From Butyrivibrio sp. (lineage in GTDB: Bacteria > Bacillota > Clostridia > Lachnospirales > Lachnospiraceae), in the NCBI GenBank assembly GCA_017634825.1, contig JAGBMP010000142.1:1-50042 (forward strand): 50,042 nucleotides of DNA. Direction: 5' to 3'. The position numbers and the translations under genes were made by a program. The notes beneath the pieces are model-generated. The model made no database searches, had not been told where the DNA came from, and was given only the letters and a program-made list of their open reading frames with translations. Shown here in pieces: positions 36,201 through 43,618 of the stretch (positions within the stretch are counted from its first letter, which is position 1; each line of letters opens with the position of its first letter).

Positions 36201-36345
36201 TCAGACCATACCTATCATCGCCATGACTGCAAATGCCTATGCCGATGATGTTCAGCAGGCCTTTGATGCCGGCATGAACGCACATGTTACAAAGCCTATT
36301 GATATAAAGGTTGTTGAAAAGACAATCAGTGAATTTAAAAAATAA
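33259..36345 (+). CDS. Hybrid sensor histidine kinase with two receiver domains
   Basis: 1028 residues. A membrane helix (about 19-38), an extracytoplasmic dCache-like sensor region (about 40-275), a second membrane helix (about 278-305), HAMP (about 306-360) and PAS (about 390-510) precede the kinase core. The phosphorylated His531 is in NMSHDFRTPMN and the ATPase domain in NILGNAVKY. A first receiver-like domain (about 755-875) has a possible acceptor Asp822 but no N-terminal acidic pair, so it is probably degenerate. The second receiver (about 895-1026) is complete, with EDNDIN, Asp958 and the Thr/Lys switch residues. No DNA-binding output exists, so signals must pass to another protein. 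AAGGAG precedes the start. Confidence 0.92.
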   Translation: MRRIGRIGRFGYADSIRKTLIRIFSVLIIVPILMLGSYSYIVARNNLIEQTKIAMIGNVDVISHGIENAVKKENDVVKFFSYEDAFRKALERVKNDPYTLAEELNDEIEPLIWYYLSSDTSIESIIIYSDLIDGEHMGDFLLKPTTDKQLSWYQETSEEYGAFWDVDEDGGVYLIKALLDSATSSKRIGMIALKVKESEFFSIVNKTGYLNNGIIILDTNGKTINHRKIEDASLEERILQDIRTGDVNGFHSTGEYFIAESEGTANGWTLYYYVDRNEITADVYSILLSVIVIALVLFLLSFVFAKMFADRFSRRLAAINDMAHEIEKGNFDVKNLDSHNDEIGQLSESMESMADTLNKMVREIDRMNKEQLMLKDNDIHYREWLFDFVVEKNNDILAVISGDGYEASFITANVEAVLGIPADELKADIRNLDKAQRKGEDKRIDVALEDAIKTGETQVFDEIRLKNVKTNEHLYYRGIIVCTIDDGGKRMAVALYDRTQEFRRNHQLQEALSAAETANKAKTSFLANMSHDFRTPMNAITGFNLLIDKHADEPDKVKEYTHKISLASHNLLSLLNDVLDMSKIESGKTTLDIQEMAIGLLLEEINSVIGFQAKAKDQTYTVKIENMQHDVFMADKQRVNEILMNILGNAVKYTPEGGKIDFTISESDSSSEGFQNVKFVIADNGIGMKPEYKDKIFDAFSREEKGATKTIQGTGLGMAITKSLVELMGGTIRVESEEGKGSTFIVNLRLKAVETENVDFWKAHGMHTLLTVNGSLSDDKVYKEKYKNDQMDSTVATGGYEALKLVEEMAAKGKAYDLIIVDENYDDMEPAEVIRNIRKKDKSHHSVILAVTEFFEKNEDALREAGCNEVMQKPVLPYNLRTTIDEITKIETSAAEEPKNPLEGMKFLAAEDNDINADILIELMDMYGASVTRGANGQEVVEMFKAANEGDYDMILMDIQMPVMNGYEAAAAIRALGTEWAQTIPIIAMTANAYADDVQQAFDAGMNAHVTKPIDIKVVEKTISEFKK

Positions 36346-36369
36346 AACAGCAGAGAGGAGTTATTTGAC

Positions 36370-37566
36370 ATGAAGGGAATTAAAAAGGTTGCAGACGGAA
36401 TTTTCTGGATCGGAGGGAGTGACAGAAGGCTTGAGAGATTTGAGAACATCTTTCCAATACCGGAAGGCGTCTCCTATAACAGCTATTTTATAGATGATGA
36501 GAAGACTGCAGTGTTTGATACTGCCGATATCACCGTGGCTGACCAGTACATTGAGAATTTAAAGGAGGCTCTTGGGGACAGGAAGCTTGACTATCTTGTA
36601 GTGCTTCACATGGAGCCGGATCACTGCTCACTTATAGATAAGGTGGTAGCTCTTTTCCCTGAAGTTACAGTAGTTGGCGGTAAGCAGACCTTTACATTTA
36701 TGCAGCAGTTCTTCCCACAGTCACAGGGCTTTAATAAGCTTGAGGTCAAGGAGGGAGATACACTCTCAACCGGTGCTCACACCTTCAGTTTCGTGGCAGC
36801 GCCCATGGTTCACTGGCCTGAAGTTTTATTTGCGTATGATGATAAGAATAAAGCTCTTTTATCTGCGGATGCCTTCGGTACCTTCGGAGCACTTGACGGC
36901 GGAATATTCGCGGATGAATTTGACTTTGAAAAAGACTTTCTTGCCTCAGCCAGAAGATATTATGCTAATATAGTTGGAAAGTATGGCCCTCAGGTACAGG
37001 CAGCCCTTAAAAAGGCAGCAGGGCTTGACATTCAGATGCTCCTGCCTCTGCACGGACCTGTATGGAGAAAAGACCTTGATGTGCTCCTTGGTAAATATCA
37101 GAAATGGAGCACCTATGAATCTGAAGAAGATAGTGTTATAGTAGTATATGGCAGTCTCTACGGACATACAGCCAGCGCTGCTGAGGCAGTGGCTGCATCT
37201 CTCCGTGATAAGGGTGCCAAAGGCGTTAAGGTTTATGACGTCTCCGGAACGGATGTCTCATACCTCATCGGGGAAGTATGGCGCTGCAGGAAGATCGTCC
37301 TGATGTGCCCGACTTATAACAACGGGGTATATCCTCCAATGGAGAACTTCATAAACGATATGGCAGCACTTGGTGTGCAGAACAGGGTATTTGCCCTTGC
37401 TCAGAACGGCACCTGGGCGCCGGTTACCGGAAAGCTCATGAATGAGAAGCTTTCAGGCCTTAAGAACGTAACCGTTCTTGAAAATGTACTTACTATCAAG
37501 AGTGCGCTTCATTCATCGGATGCAGAGGCGCTCAATAACTTCACTGATGCGATCATAAACGCATAA
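36370..37566 (+). CDS. fprA: Flavodiiron protein (A-type flavoprotein)
   Basis: 398-residue flavodiiron enzyme that reduces O2 (to water) or NO in anaerobes. The N-terminal metallo-beta-lactamase-like domain carries the diiron ligands HMEPDH, a His in PMVHWPE, an Asp in SADAFG and a His in LPLHGPV. The C-terminal flavodoxin domain starts near residue 256 (VVYGSLYGHT, FMN phosphate loop). Electrons normally come from rubredoxin, which is not encoded here. AGAGAGGAG precedes the ATG. It is part of the 30.8-40.5 kb run. Confidence 0.95.
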   Translation: MKGIKKVADGIFWIGGSDRRLERFENIFPIPEGVSYNSYFIDDEKTAVFDTADITVADQYIENLKEALGDRKLDYLVVLHMEPDHCSLIDKVVALFPEVTVVGGKQTFTFMQQFFPQSQGFNKLEVKEGDTLSTGAHTFSFVAAPMVHWPEVLFAYDDKNKALLSADAFGTFGALDGGIFADEFDFEKDFLASARRYYANIVGKYGPQVQAALKKAAGLDIQMLLPLHGPVWRKDLDVLLGKYQKWSTYESEEDSVIVVYGSLYGHTASAAEAVAASLRDKGAKGVKVYDVSGTDVSYLIGEVWRCRKIVLMCPTYNNGVYPPMENFINDMAALGVQNRVFALAQNGTWAPVTGKLMNEKLSGLKNVTVLENVLTIKSALHSSDAEALNNFTDAIINA

Positions 37567-37589
37567 GTGGATCAAGTTGGAGGTTTGTT

Positions 37590-39239
37590 GTGAAAAAAAT
37601 GAATTTAATGAAAAGGATCCTTGCCGGAGCAATGGTGGCTGTGACTATGGTTGTTTCTGCAAAGAGTGCAGCAGTTGTTTCAGATGGCCGCGGAGCCGTG
37701 GTTGAAGCAGCCGGAAGACCGGTCAGCATCACATCCTGCACAATTCAGGGGGACAACGTTGTTGTAAATGTTTCATGCAGTTCTGTTCCTTCTTCATCAG
37801 ACGGAAAGTTCTATCTCTATGCTGATGAGGTTTATCAGGACGGCTGTGTTGGCAAGATTGTTGCCGAGACAGCAGCAGGAACCAATGCCACATTTACTTT
37901 CCCGCTCAATCATTACACTGCAGAATCTAATCTTTCAAAGAAGTTCCTTGTAGCTGTAAAGAGCGGCTCAATGGTTCAGGTAAGTGACGAGCACTACATC
38001 ACAAACCCTGAGGCTAAGGCTACCAAGACCGTAGCAAGAAATGACCACGGTATGAAGGGTATCCTCCCCAACAGCGCAGATGCAGCAACATTCAAGGATC
38101 TTGGAGTTGCTCAGATGGTCTACAACCTTTACATGGGTGATATCGTAGGCCCCGGGGATGGATCAAATGTAATTCCTTTCTCATATAACGGAGTAGATTA
38201 TCAGTTCAACGGTGCAGCTCTTGCGCAGTATGACGGATTTGTTCGCTGGTGTCATGCCAACAACTTCCAGCTCACCATGACCATTCTTAACAATAAGACA
38301 GAAGCCGGTGCAGACCTTATTCATCCTCTTTCAAGAGATGCTCATGTTTGTCCCGGATATGCCATGAATACCAAAGAGGACGGCGGTACACAGCACCTTA
38401 AGGCTATCGCAGCTTTCCTTGCTCAGAGATATTCAGGTGGTGCATACGGAACCGTTGATAACTGGGTAATCGGAAACGAAGTAAACGCAAGAACAGAGTG
38501 GTATTACCTTAACTCAACAAACATCGAGCTCAATGTCAGCGAGTATGTTAAGGCTTTCCGTATCTTCTACAACGAGATCAAGGCTGTAAATGCCAATGCA
38601 AGAATTTACACCTCCTTCGATCAGGAGTGGAACAGAAAGTCAAATCCCGGATGCTTCCTTTCAAAGGAGTATATGGACAGATTTAACTACTACATGAACC
38701 GTGAGGGTAACATCGACTGGTCACTTTCAGTTCACCCTTACAACGCTCCACTCTTTGATCCATATGCTTGGAAGCAGCAGTCACAGTATGTAAATACAAC
38801 ACTTGCAACTCCATATATCACAATGGAGAACATTTATATCCTTACAGATTACATGTGCCAGGCATCTTACCTCAATCCTGCAGGAGCGGTAAGAAACATC
38901 TCCCTTTCAGAGATCGGCTACACATCAAGCTTTGGTGAGGATGCTCAGATGGCATCTATCGTGTATGCTTACACTATGGCTGAGAACAATCCATATATCT
39001 CAAGCTTCATTCTCTTTAGAGAGACAGATGATGCGCACGAGATGGAGAGCCACATCGCTCAGGGTCTTAAGAACCTTGACGGCAGCAAGAAGATGTCTTA
39101 TGACGCATACAAGAATCTTGGTACAGCAAACGCCGCAGCTGTTAAAGCTCAGGCATCACAGATTATAGGACAGGACGTAAACGCCCTTGTAACAACAAGA
39201 ACTTTCCTGTCAAGAAAAGGTTGGTTTTTGAACGATTGA
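37590..39239 (+). CDS. Secreted DUF5722-type protein, putative glycoside hydrolase
   Basis: 549 residues with a GTG start at 37590 after TTGGAGG. A signal peptide covers about residues 1-30. A beta-sandwich-like region (about 42-140) precedes a TIM-barrel-like domain. Two acidic positions look like the clan GH-A catalytic pair: Glu297 in WVIGNEVNAR (acid/base position, following Asn) and Glu441 in SLSEIGYT (nucleophile position). This matches DUF5722 proteins, which have no well-known function to my knowledge. The final 10 residues are basic. The AAA+ gene starts one base after the stop, so the two are tightly coupled. Confidence 0.7.
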   Translation: MKKMNLMKRILAGAMVAVTMVVSAKSAAVVSDGRGAVVEAAGRPVSITSCTIQGDNVVVNVSCSSVPSSSDGKFYLYADEVYQDGCVGKIVAETAAGTNATFTFPLNHYTAESNLSKKFLVAVKSGSMVQVSDEHYITNPEAKATKTVARNDHGMKGILPNSADAATFKDLGVAQMVYNLYMGDIVGPGDGSNVIPFSYNGVDYQFNGAALAQYDGFVRWCHANNFQLTMTILNNKTEAGADLIHPLSRDAHVCPGYAMNTKEDGGTQHLKAIAAFLAQRYSGGAYGTVDNWVIGNEVNARTEWYYLNSTNIELNVSEYVKAFRIFYNEIKAVNANARIYTSFDQEWNRKSNPGCFLSKEYMDRFNYYMNREGNIDWSLSVHPYNAPLFDPYAWKQQSQYVNTTLATPYITMENIYILTDYMCQASYLNPAGAVRNISLSEIGYTSSFGEDAQMASIVYAYTMAENNPYISSFILFRETDDAHEMESHIAQGLKNLDGSKKMSYDAYKNLGTANAAAVKAQASQIIGQDVNALVTTRTFLSRKGWFLND

Positions 39240-39240
39240 T

Positions 39241-40488
39241 ATGGAAAGAGATAAAGAATTAGAAACACTAAAGAAAATTACAAATATGCAGAAGGACCTT
39301 TTGGGAAGCCTGTACGGAGACTTCTTCTCCGCAGCAGGAACAGGTTCTAAGCCTGAAGCTCCGAGCTTTGAGCCAAAGAGTGAAGGTCCTAAGAACGGCA
39401 GCGTATACATTCCCCCTGAGGATAAGAAGAGAGCCGACGAGGCAAAAGCACAGGGACAAGATGCAATTACCAATGCCAATGACGCCTTAGAGGAGGCGAA
39501 AGCTCTTTTTGCAAAAGATAATAATGTAAAGCCCGCCGAGCCCGAAGAGCCCAAGGAGCCTGAAGAGGATCCCATGGAGACCCTCGATAAGCTCATCGGC
39601 CTTACTACGATCAAGGATGATGTAAAAGAGCTTACGGCTTTTGTTAAAGTTCAGAAGGCAAGGCAGGAGCAGGGACTTAAGTCAGTTCCCGTCTCACTCC
39701 ATCTGGTATTTACAGGTAATCCCGGAACAGGTAAGACAACTGTAGCCAGGATCATTGCTCAGATCTACAAGCAGATCGGCGTCCTCTCAAAGGGACAGCT
39801 CGTTGAGGTTGACCGTTCGGGACTTGTTGCCGGATATGTCGGACAGACAGCGATCAAGACTCAGGAGCAGATTGCCAAGGCTAAGGGAGGAGTTCTTTTC
39901 ATCGATGAGGCTTATGCCCTTGCACAGAAGGATGATGCTTTCGGTCAGGAGGCTATTGATACTATCCTTAAGGCCATGGAGGACAACAGAGACGACTTTG
40001 TTGTTATCGTAGCCGGATATACAGAGCCTATGAAGAAGTTCATCGATTCTAACCCGGGACTGAAGTCCAGGTTTAACAAGTACATCGAATTCCCTGATTA
40101 CAATATCGATGAGCTTGAAGAGATCTTTAACATGAACTGCAAGAAGTACGACTACATCGTACCTGAGGATGTTAAGCACCAGATCAGAGCTCTTATCACA
40201 GCCAGAAAGATCGAGAACATCGACAACTTCGCTAATGCCAGGGAAGTGAGAAATCTCTTTGAGGAGATCATTACAAATCAGGCTAGAAGGATCGCTGCCA
40301 TGGAGAATCCAAGCGAAGAGGATATGATGACCATTCTTTTGGAGGATCTTACTGATACGGTTAAGAAGCCTGAGGAAGAGAAGAAGGAAGAGGAAACTTC
40401 CACAGAGCATGCTGCAGAGGAGACTCCTGTAGAGGAAGATGTTCCTGCAGAAGAGGCCGAGCCTTCAGTTGAAGTAACAGAAGAATAA
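39241..40488 (+). CDS. CbbX/SpoVK-type AAA+ ATPase with acidic tails
   Basis: 415-residue AAA+ protein. The N-terminal 105 residues are a charged, Pro/Glu-rich linker. The AAA+ core has Walker A GNPGTGKT (159-166), Walker B GGVLFIDEAY, and the pore-region and sensor motifs of the CbbX/SpoVK branch. The last about 50 residues are almost pure Glu/Pro/Ala. Such ATPases remodel partner proteins; the partner here is unknown. No sporulation genes are nearby. It starts one base after the DUF5722 gene and ends at a strong bidirectional terminator. Confidence 0.85.
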   Translation: MERDKELETLKKITNMQKDLLGSLYGDFFSAAGTGSKPEAPSFEPKSEGPKNGSVYIPPEDKKRADEAKAQGQDAITNANDALEEAKALFAKDNNVKPAEPEEPKEPEEDPMETLDKLIGLTTIKDDVKELTAFVKVQKARQEQGLKSVPVSLHLVFTGNPGTGKTTVARIIAQIYKQIGVLSKGQLVEVDRSGLVAGYVGQTAIKTQEQIAKAKGGVLFIDEAYALAQKDDAFGQEAIDTILKAMEDNRDDFVVIVAGYTEPMKKFIDSNPGLKSRFNKYIEFPDYNIDELEEIFNMNCKKYDYIVPEDVKHQIRALITARKIENIDNFANAREVRNLFEEIITNQARRIAAMENPSEEDMMTILLEDLTDTVKKPEEEKKEEETSTEHAAEETPVEEDVPAEEAEPSVEVTEE

Positions 40489-40502
40489 TTTAGGCATAAT
40501 AA

Positions 40503-40534
40503 AAACCAGTCTACATAAGTAGGCTGGTTTTTTT
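40503..40534. terminator. Bidirectional intrinsic terminator
   Basis: A 12-bp stem (40503-40514 with 40519-40530, one G-U pair) and ATAA loop, with A's before and T's after. It ends the AAA+ gene from the left and tRNA-Pro from the right. Confidence 0.9.
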
Positions 40535-40557
40535 ATGCAACAAATGTTGCGAAATAG

Positions 40558-40631
40558 TCGAGGCGACAAGATTCGAACTTGCGGCCTCTGCGTCCCGAAC
40601 GCAGCGCTCTACCAAACTGAGCCACGCCTCG
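40558..40631 (-). tRNA. tRNA-Pro (CGG)
   Basis: A 74-base cloverleaf on the minus strand. Acceptor pairs CGAGGCG with CGCCTCG, the anticodon stem is CTGCG/CGCAG with loop TTCGGGA giving anticodon CGG, and the T loop is TTCGAAT. The discriminator is A and CCA is not encoded. It is the likely ligand type for the proS T-box if the specifier is CCG. Confidence 0.97.
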
Positions 40632-40658
40632 ATAGGCATTTCTGATGCCGACTTACCT

Positions 40659-40687
40659 ATTATAGGAGAAAATGCCGTATTTCGCAA
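40659..40687 (-). promoter_or_regulatory. tRNA-Pro promoter
   Basis: On the minus strand TTGCGA (40687-40682), 17 bases and TATAAT (40664-40659). A small hairpin (GGCAT/ATGCC, 40635-40649) lies in the precursor leader just before the mature 5' end. Confidence 0.75.
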
Positions 40688-40784
40688 GACCTATCGGAAC
40701 AACGCATATTTTATTGTTTTTTTACACGTATTCTTGTCTGAATAACGTACAATTGAGGTGTGGAAATGATATAAAGGTGGACTT

Positions 40785-41876
40785 ATGGAAAAAAGGCCTT
40801 TAAGAGACAGAACTTACAAAGAAATATTTAATGGCGATTATCTTGATAACAGTCAGTATATGGTGGTGGCTGTTGCTCTTGGTATTACGCATTTTTTAAT
40901 GGAGTTCTTCTATATCTGGCTTGGATGCACTCCGATGATAATTATCAACATTTTCAGTATTCTGTCGTATGTTGTCAGTGCCTTTTTAATATCTAAAGGC
41001 AGGCACCTGATAACTGTATGGATAATGGAGGCTGAGATTTTTTGTCATGTCATCTTCGCCAGTATTTTTCTGGGGATTAAATGTGGATATCATCTGTGGC
41101 TCTTTGGTACATTCTCCAGTATATTTCTTCCTTTCTTTATCCCAAATCTGAGTAAAAGGCCCAAAAAGCAGATTGGAGTTTATGCAATTACTATAGTGCT
41201 GGGCTTCGAGATTCTTGTTTTCCTTGGAAAACACGGATACTTACCTACAAAATATAATGTTGATGAGAACTTGGCGGAAAAACTTTACTACATAAATGCA
41301 GCTCTTGGTTTTATCTCCATTATGATCTACACCTCGATCTATAACCAGAGAATGGCTATGAAGAATGAAGAGATGACATATGTGGCCGAGCATGACTCGC
41401 TTACGGGAATCTTCAACAGAAACAAGATACAGGGTATCCTTGAGGCGGAAATTCTAAGAAAAGGTGACGTCAAAGAAGGAAATCTGTCAGTTGCCATCTT
41501 GGATGTTGATCATTTTAAGCAGATCAATGATACTTACGGACATCTGACGGGCGACAGCGTCCTTAAGAGCATAACCGAATGCTTCAAAAAGTATCGTGAC
41601 AAAGGCCTTATCTACGGAAGATGGGGTGGGGAAGAATTTCTTTTGATATCTCCCGAAACAATTTCCTATGAAGAGTTCGGAGAGATGCTGGAGGATCTGA
41701 GGATGACCGTTGAAGCCCTGCAGCTTACATCCGGAGGAGAGACTATCAAGTCCAGCGTATCCATAGGTGCTGCAGCCTACGAAGAGGGCCTGAACATGGA
41801 TAAGTTCGTACAGAAAGCAGATGAAAGACTCTACGAAGCCAAGGAATCCGGCAGAAACCGGGTAATCTGCGAGTGA
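40785..41876 (+). CDS. Membrane diguanylate cyclase
   Basis: 363 residues. About six membrane helices in residues 20-190 are followed by a GGDEF domain (EHDSLTGIFNRNK, then GRWGGEEF). The active-site variant GGEEF is one of the active forms. No RxxD inhibition site is present. The domain layout differs from the two DISM-like cyclases at 16-20 kb: there is no large extracellular domain. AAAGGTGG precedes the ATG. Its TGA stop (41874-41876) is the first three bases of a 31-bp GGGGACG repeat, so the repeat has probably set the C-terminus. Confidence 0.88.
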   Translation: MEKRPLRDRTYKEIFNGDYLDNSQYMVVAVALGITHFLMEFFYIWLGCTPMIIINIFSILSYVVSAFLISKGRHLITVWIMEAEIFCHVIFASIFLGIKCGYHLWLFGTFSSIFLPFFIPNLSKRPKKQIGVYAITIVLGFEILVFLGKHGYLPTKYNVDENLAEKLYYINAALGFISIMIYTSIYNQRMAMKNEEMTYVAEHDSLTGIFNRNKIQGILEAEILRKGDVKEGNLSVAILDVDHFKQINDTYGHLTGDSVLKSITECFKKYRDKGLIYGRWGGEEFLLISPETISYEEFGEMLEDLRMTVEALQLTSGGETIKSSVSIGAAAYEEGLNMDKFVQKADERLYEAKESGRNRVICE

Positions 41877-41938
41877 GTCACCGGGGACGTTTCACTTTGA
41901 CTCATTTTGAGTCACCGGGGACGTTTCAACTTGACTCA
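41874..41938. repeat. Two tandem 31-bp GGGGACG elements
   Basis: Units at 41874-41904 and 41908-41938 are near identical. Each begins TGAGTCA, has CCGGGGACG in the middle, and ends TGACTCA, so each has 7-base terminal inverted repeats. A third unit in the opposite orientation is at 43619-43649, and a related palindrome is at 14482-14570. Confidence 0.85.
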
Positions 41939-41953
41939 TTATTCAAGGCAACG

Positions 41954-41980
41954 AAAAAGGACATCCGATTGGATGTCCTT
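41954..41980 (-). terminator. Terminator of tRNA-Gly copy A
   Basis: A 10-bp stem (41957-41966 with 41971-41980) with a 4-base loop and T's on the minus strand. It is the same hairpin as after copy B. Confidence 0.9.
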
Positions 41981-41988
41981 AATTTTAG

Positions 41989-42061
41989 AGCGATAGACGG
42001 GGCTCGAACCCGCGGTCTCGACCTTGGCAAGGTCGCGCGTTACCAACTACGCCACTATCGC
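41989..42061 (-). tRNA. tRNA-Gly (GCC), copy A
   Basis: A 73-base cloverleaf on the minus strand. Acceptor GCGATAG/CTATCGC, anticodon stem CGACC/GGTCG, loop TTGCCAA (anticodon GCC), T loop TTCGAGC, discriminator T, no encoded CCA. It is identical over all 73 bases to the copy at 43498-43570 on the other strand. Confidence 0.97.
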
Positions 42062-42098
42062 ATTTCGCTGTCATGATTATAAAGGTGACAACGAATTG

Positions 42099-42127
42099 AT
42101 TTTAGAATAATATTGTTGTATTGTCAA
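42099..42127 (-). promoter_or_regulatory. Promoter of tRNA-Gly copy A
   Basis: On the minus strand TTGACA (42127-42122), 17 bases and TAAAAT (42104-42099). On the plus strand TTGATT (42096-42101), 17 bases and TATTGT (42119-42124) overlap it and probably serve the methyltransferase gene. Confidence 0.75.
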
Positions 42128-42173
42128 CATATATTTCAAAACAAATCAGCAACAAGTCAGATTAGGAGCAATA

Positions 42174-43415
42174 ATGAGCGCAAAAGTAATTCTTAGAAAA
42201 GGACAGGGAAGAGAGTTTAAGTCAGGCGGCCTTTGGATATATGATAACGAGATCGACAGAGTTGAGGGGAATTTCGAAAACGGAGATATCGTTGAGCTTC
42301 ATGACTTCGACGATTTCTTTTTGGGATATGGATTTATAAATGAGAATTCCAAGATCAGGGTTCGAATGATGTCCAGGAAGAAAGAGAATCCTGTCACAGA
42401 TGAGCTTATAGAGACTAGAGTCCGCAATGCTTGGGAGTACAGGAAGGCTGTTATGGCGGATTACTGCAATGAGTACCTTAAGGGTGATGACGCTCTTACA
42501 AGGCTCTCCTGCAGACTAATCTTCGGAGAGGCGGATTTCCTGCCGGGAATTACAATTGATAAGTTCTCGGATGTGCTTGTTATTGAGTCTCTTGCCCTCG
42601 GAACAGACAGAATGAAGGACAAGATCCTTGATGCCTGCAAAAGAGTTCTCGCAGAAGATGGAGTTAAGGTTCGCGGAATTTACGAAAGAAGCGATGCCAA
42701 GGTTCGTGAGCTTGAAGGCCTTGAAAGGACCAAGGGCTTTATCGGAGAGTCTTTTGACACAAAAGTACTTATCGAAGAGAACGGCGTAAAATACTATGTC
42801 GATGTTGAGAACGGCCAGAAGACAGGCTTTTTCCTCGACCAGAAATTTAACAGACAGTCAATCAGAGGGCTTTGCAAGGGTAAAAGAGTCTTAGACTGCT
42901 TTACACATACCGGCTCTTTTGCACTCAATGCAGCAGCCGGTGGCGCAGCATCAGTTCTGGGCGTAGATGCATCAGAACTTGGCTGTGAGCAGGCAAGAGA
43001 AAATGCAGCACTCAACGGACTTGAGAATGTTGCAAGCTTCCAGTGCGCAGATGTATTTGAGCTTCTTCCCGATCTTGAGAAAAAGGGCGAGAAATTTGAT
43101 GTGGTCATCCTTGACCCTCCGGCCTTTACCAAGTCCAGAGCTTCGATCAAGAAGGCGGTTACCGGTTATAAGGAGATTAACCTTCGCGGAATGCGTCTGG
43201 TTAAGAACGGTGGATATCTTGCAACCTGCTCCTGTTCACACTTTATGGATGAGGAGTTGTTCCTTAAGACCATCGCAGATGCAGCAAGAGATGCTCACAA
43301 GCGCCTTCGCCAGGTGGAATTCAGACAGCAGGCGGCTGACCACCCGATCCTTTGGGGAGGAGCAGCTTCATACTACTTGAAGTTCGTGATCTTTGAGGTT
43401 GTTGATGAAATGTAA
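42174..43415 (+). CDS. rlmI: RlmI-type rRNA cytosine-C5 methyltransferase
   Basis: 413-residue class I SAM-dependent methyltransferase of the RlmI/YwbD group, which modifies 23S rRNA (m5C1962 in E. coli). The N-terminal PUA domain (about 1-75) includes GLWIYDNEI. A linker region with GEADFLPGITIDK precedes the Rossmann domain with LDCFTHTGSFAL (SAM motif I). The catalytic region is ILDPPAFTKS and the probable catalytic cysteine lies in TCSCSHFM. AGGAG precedes the ATG. The gene is enclosed by the two inverted tRNA-Gly units. Confidence 0.93.
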   Translation: MSAKVILRKGQGREFKSGGLWIYDNEIDRVEGNFENGDIVELHDFDDFFLGYGFINENSKIRVRMMSRKKENPVTDELIETRVRNAWEYRKAVMADYCNEYLKGDDALTRLSCRLIFGEADFLPGITIDKFSDVLVIESLALGTDRMKDKILDACKRVLAEDGVKVRGIYERSDAKVRELEGLERTKGFIGESFDTKVLIEENGVKYYVDVENGQKTGFFLDQKFNRQSIRGLCKGKRVLDCFTHTGSFALNAAAGGAASVLGVDASELGCEQARENAALNGLENVASFQCADVFELLPDLEKKGEKFDVVILDPPAFTKSRASIKKAVTGYKEINLRGMRLVKNGGYLATCSCSHFMDEELFLKTIADAARDAHKRLRQVEFRQQAADHPILWGGAASYYLKFVIFEVVDEM

Positions 43416-43433
43416 AAAAATTTAAAAAACATG

Positions 43434-43462
43434 TTGACAACACGCCACAAATACTTTATTAT
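43434..43462 (+). promoter_or_regulatory. Promoter of tRNA-Gly copy B
   Basis: TTGACA (43434-43439), a 17-base spacer and TATTAT (43457-43462). The precursor leader contains a GTCGC-GAAA-GCGAC hairpin (43473-43486). Confidence 0.85.
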
Positions 43463-43497
43463 TTATTTTGCTGTCGCGAAAGCGACTTTACATATAT

Positions 43498-43570
43498 GCG
43501 ATAGTGGCGTAGTTGGTAACGCGCGACCTTGCCAAGGTCGAGACCGCGGGTTCGAGCCCCGTCTATCGCT
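43498..43570 (+). tRNA. tRNA-Gly (GCC), copy B
   Basis: A 73-base tRNA identical to copy A: anticodon GCC in loop TTGCCAA, discriminator T, no CCA encoded. Its own strong promoter and terminator make it an independent transcription unit. Confidence 0.97.
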
Positions 43571-43578
43571 CTGAAATT

Positions 43579-43605
43579 AAGGACATCCAATCGGATGTCC
43601 TTTTT
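43579..43605 (+). terminator. Terminator of tRNA-Gly copy B
   Basis: A perfect 10-bp stem (43579-43588 with 43593-43602), AATC loop and five T's from 43601. Confidence 0.9.
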
Positions 43606-43618
43606 CGTTGCCTAAAAA

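Noticed and set aside
41874-41938. The tandem repeats as a small CRISPR array.
   Set aside because: Only two units with a 3-base spacer are present, each unit has mobile-element-like ends, and there are no cas genes.
41873-42076. A 67-residue frame after the GGDEF gene.
   Set aside because: It runs through the repeat units and across the tRNA-Gly gene, and so cannot be a real protein.
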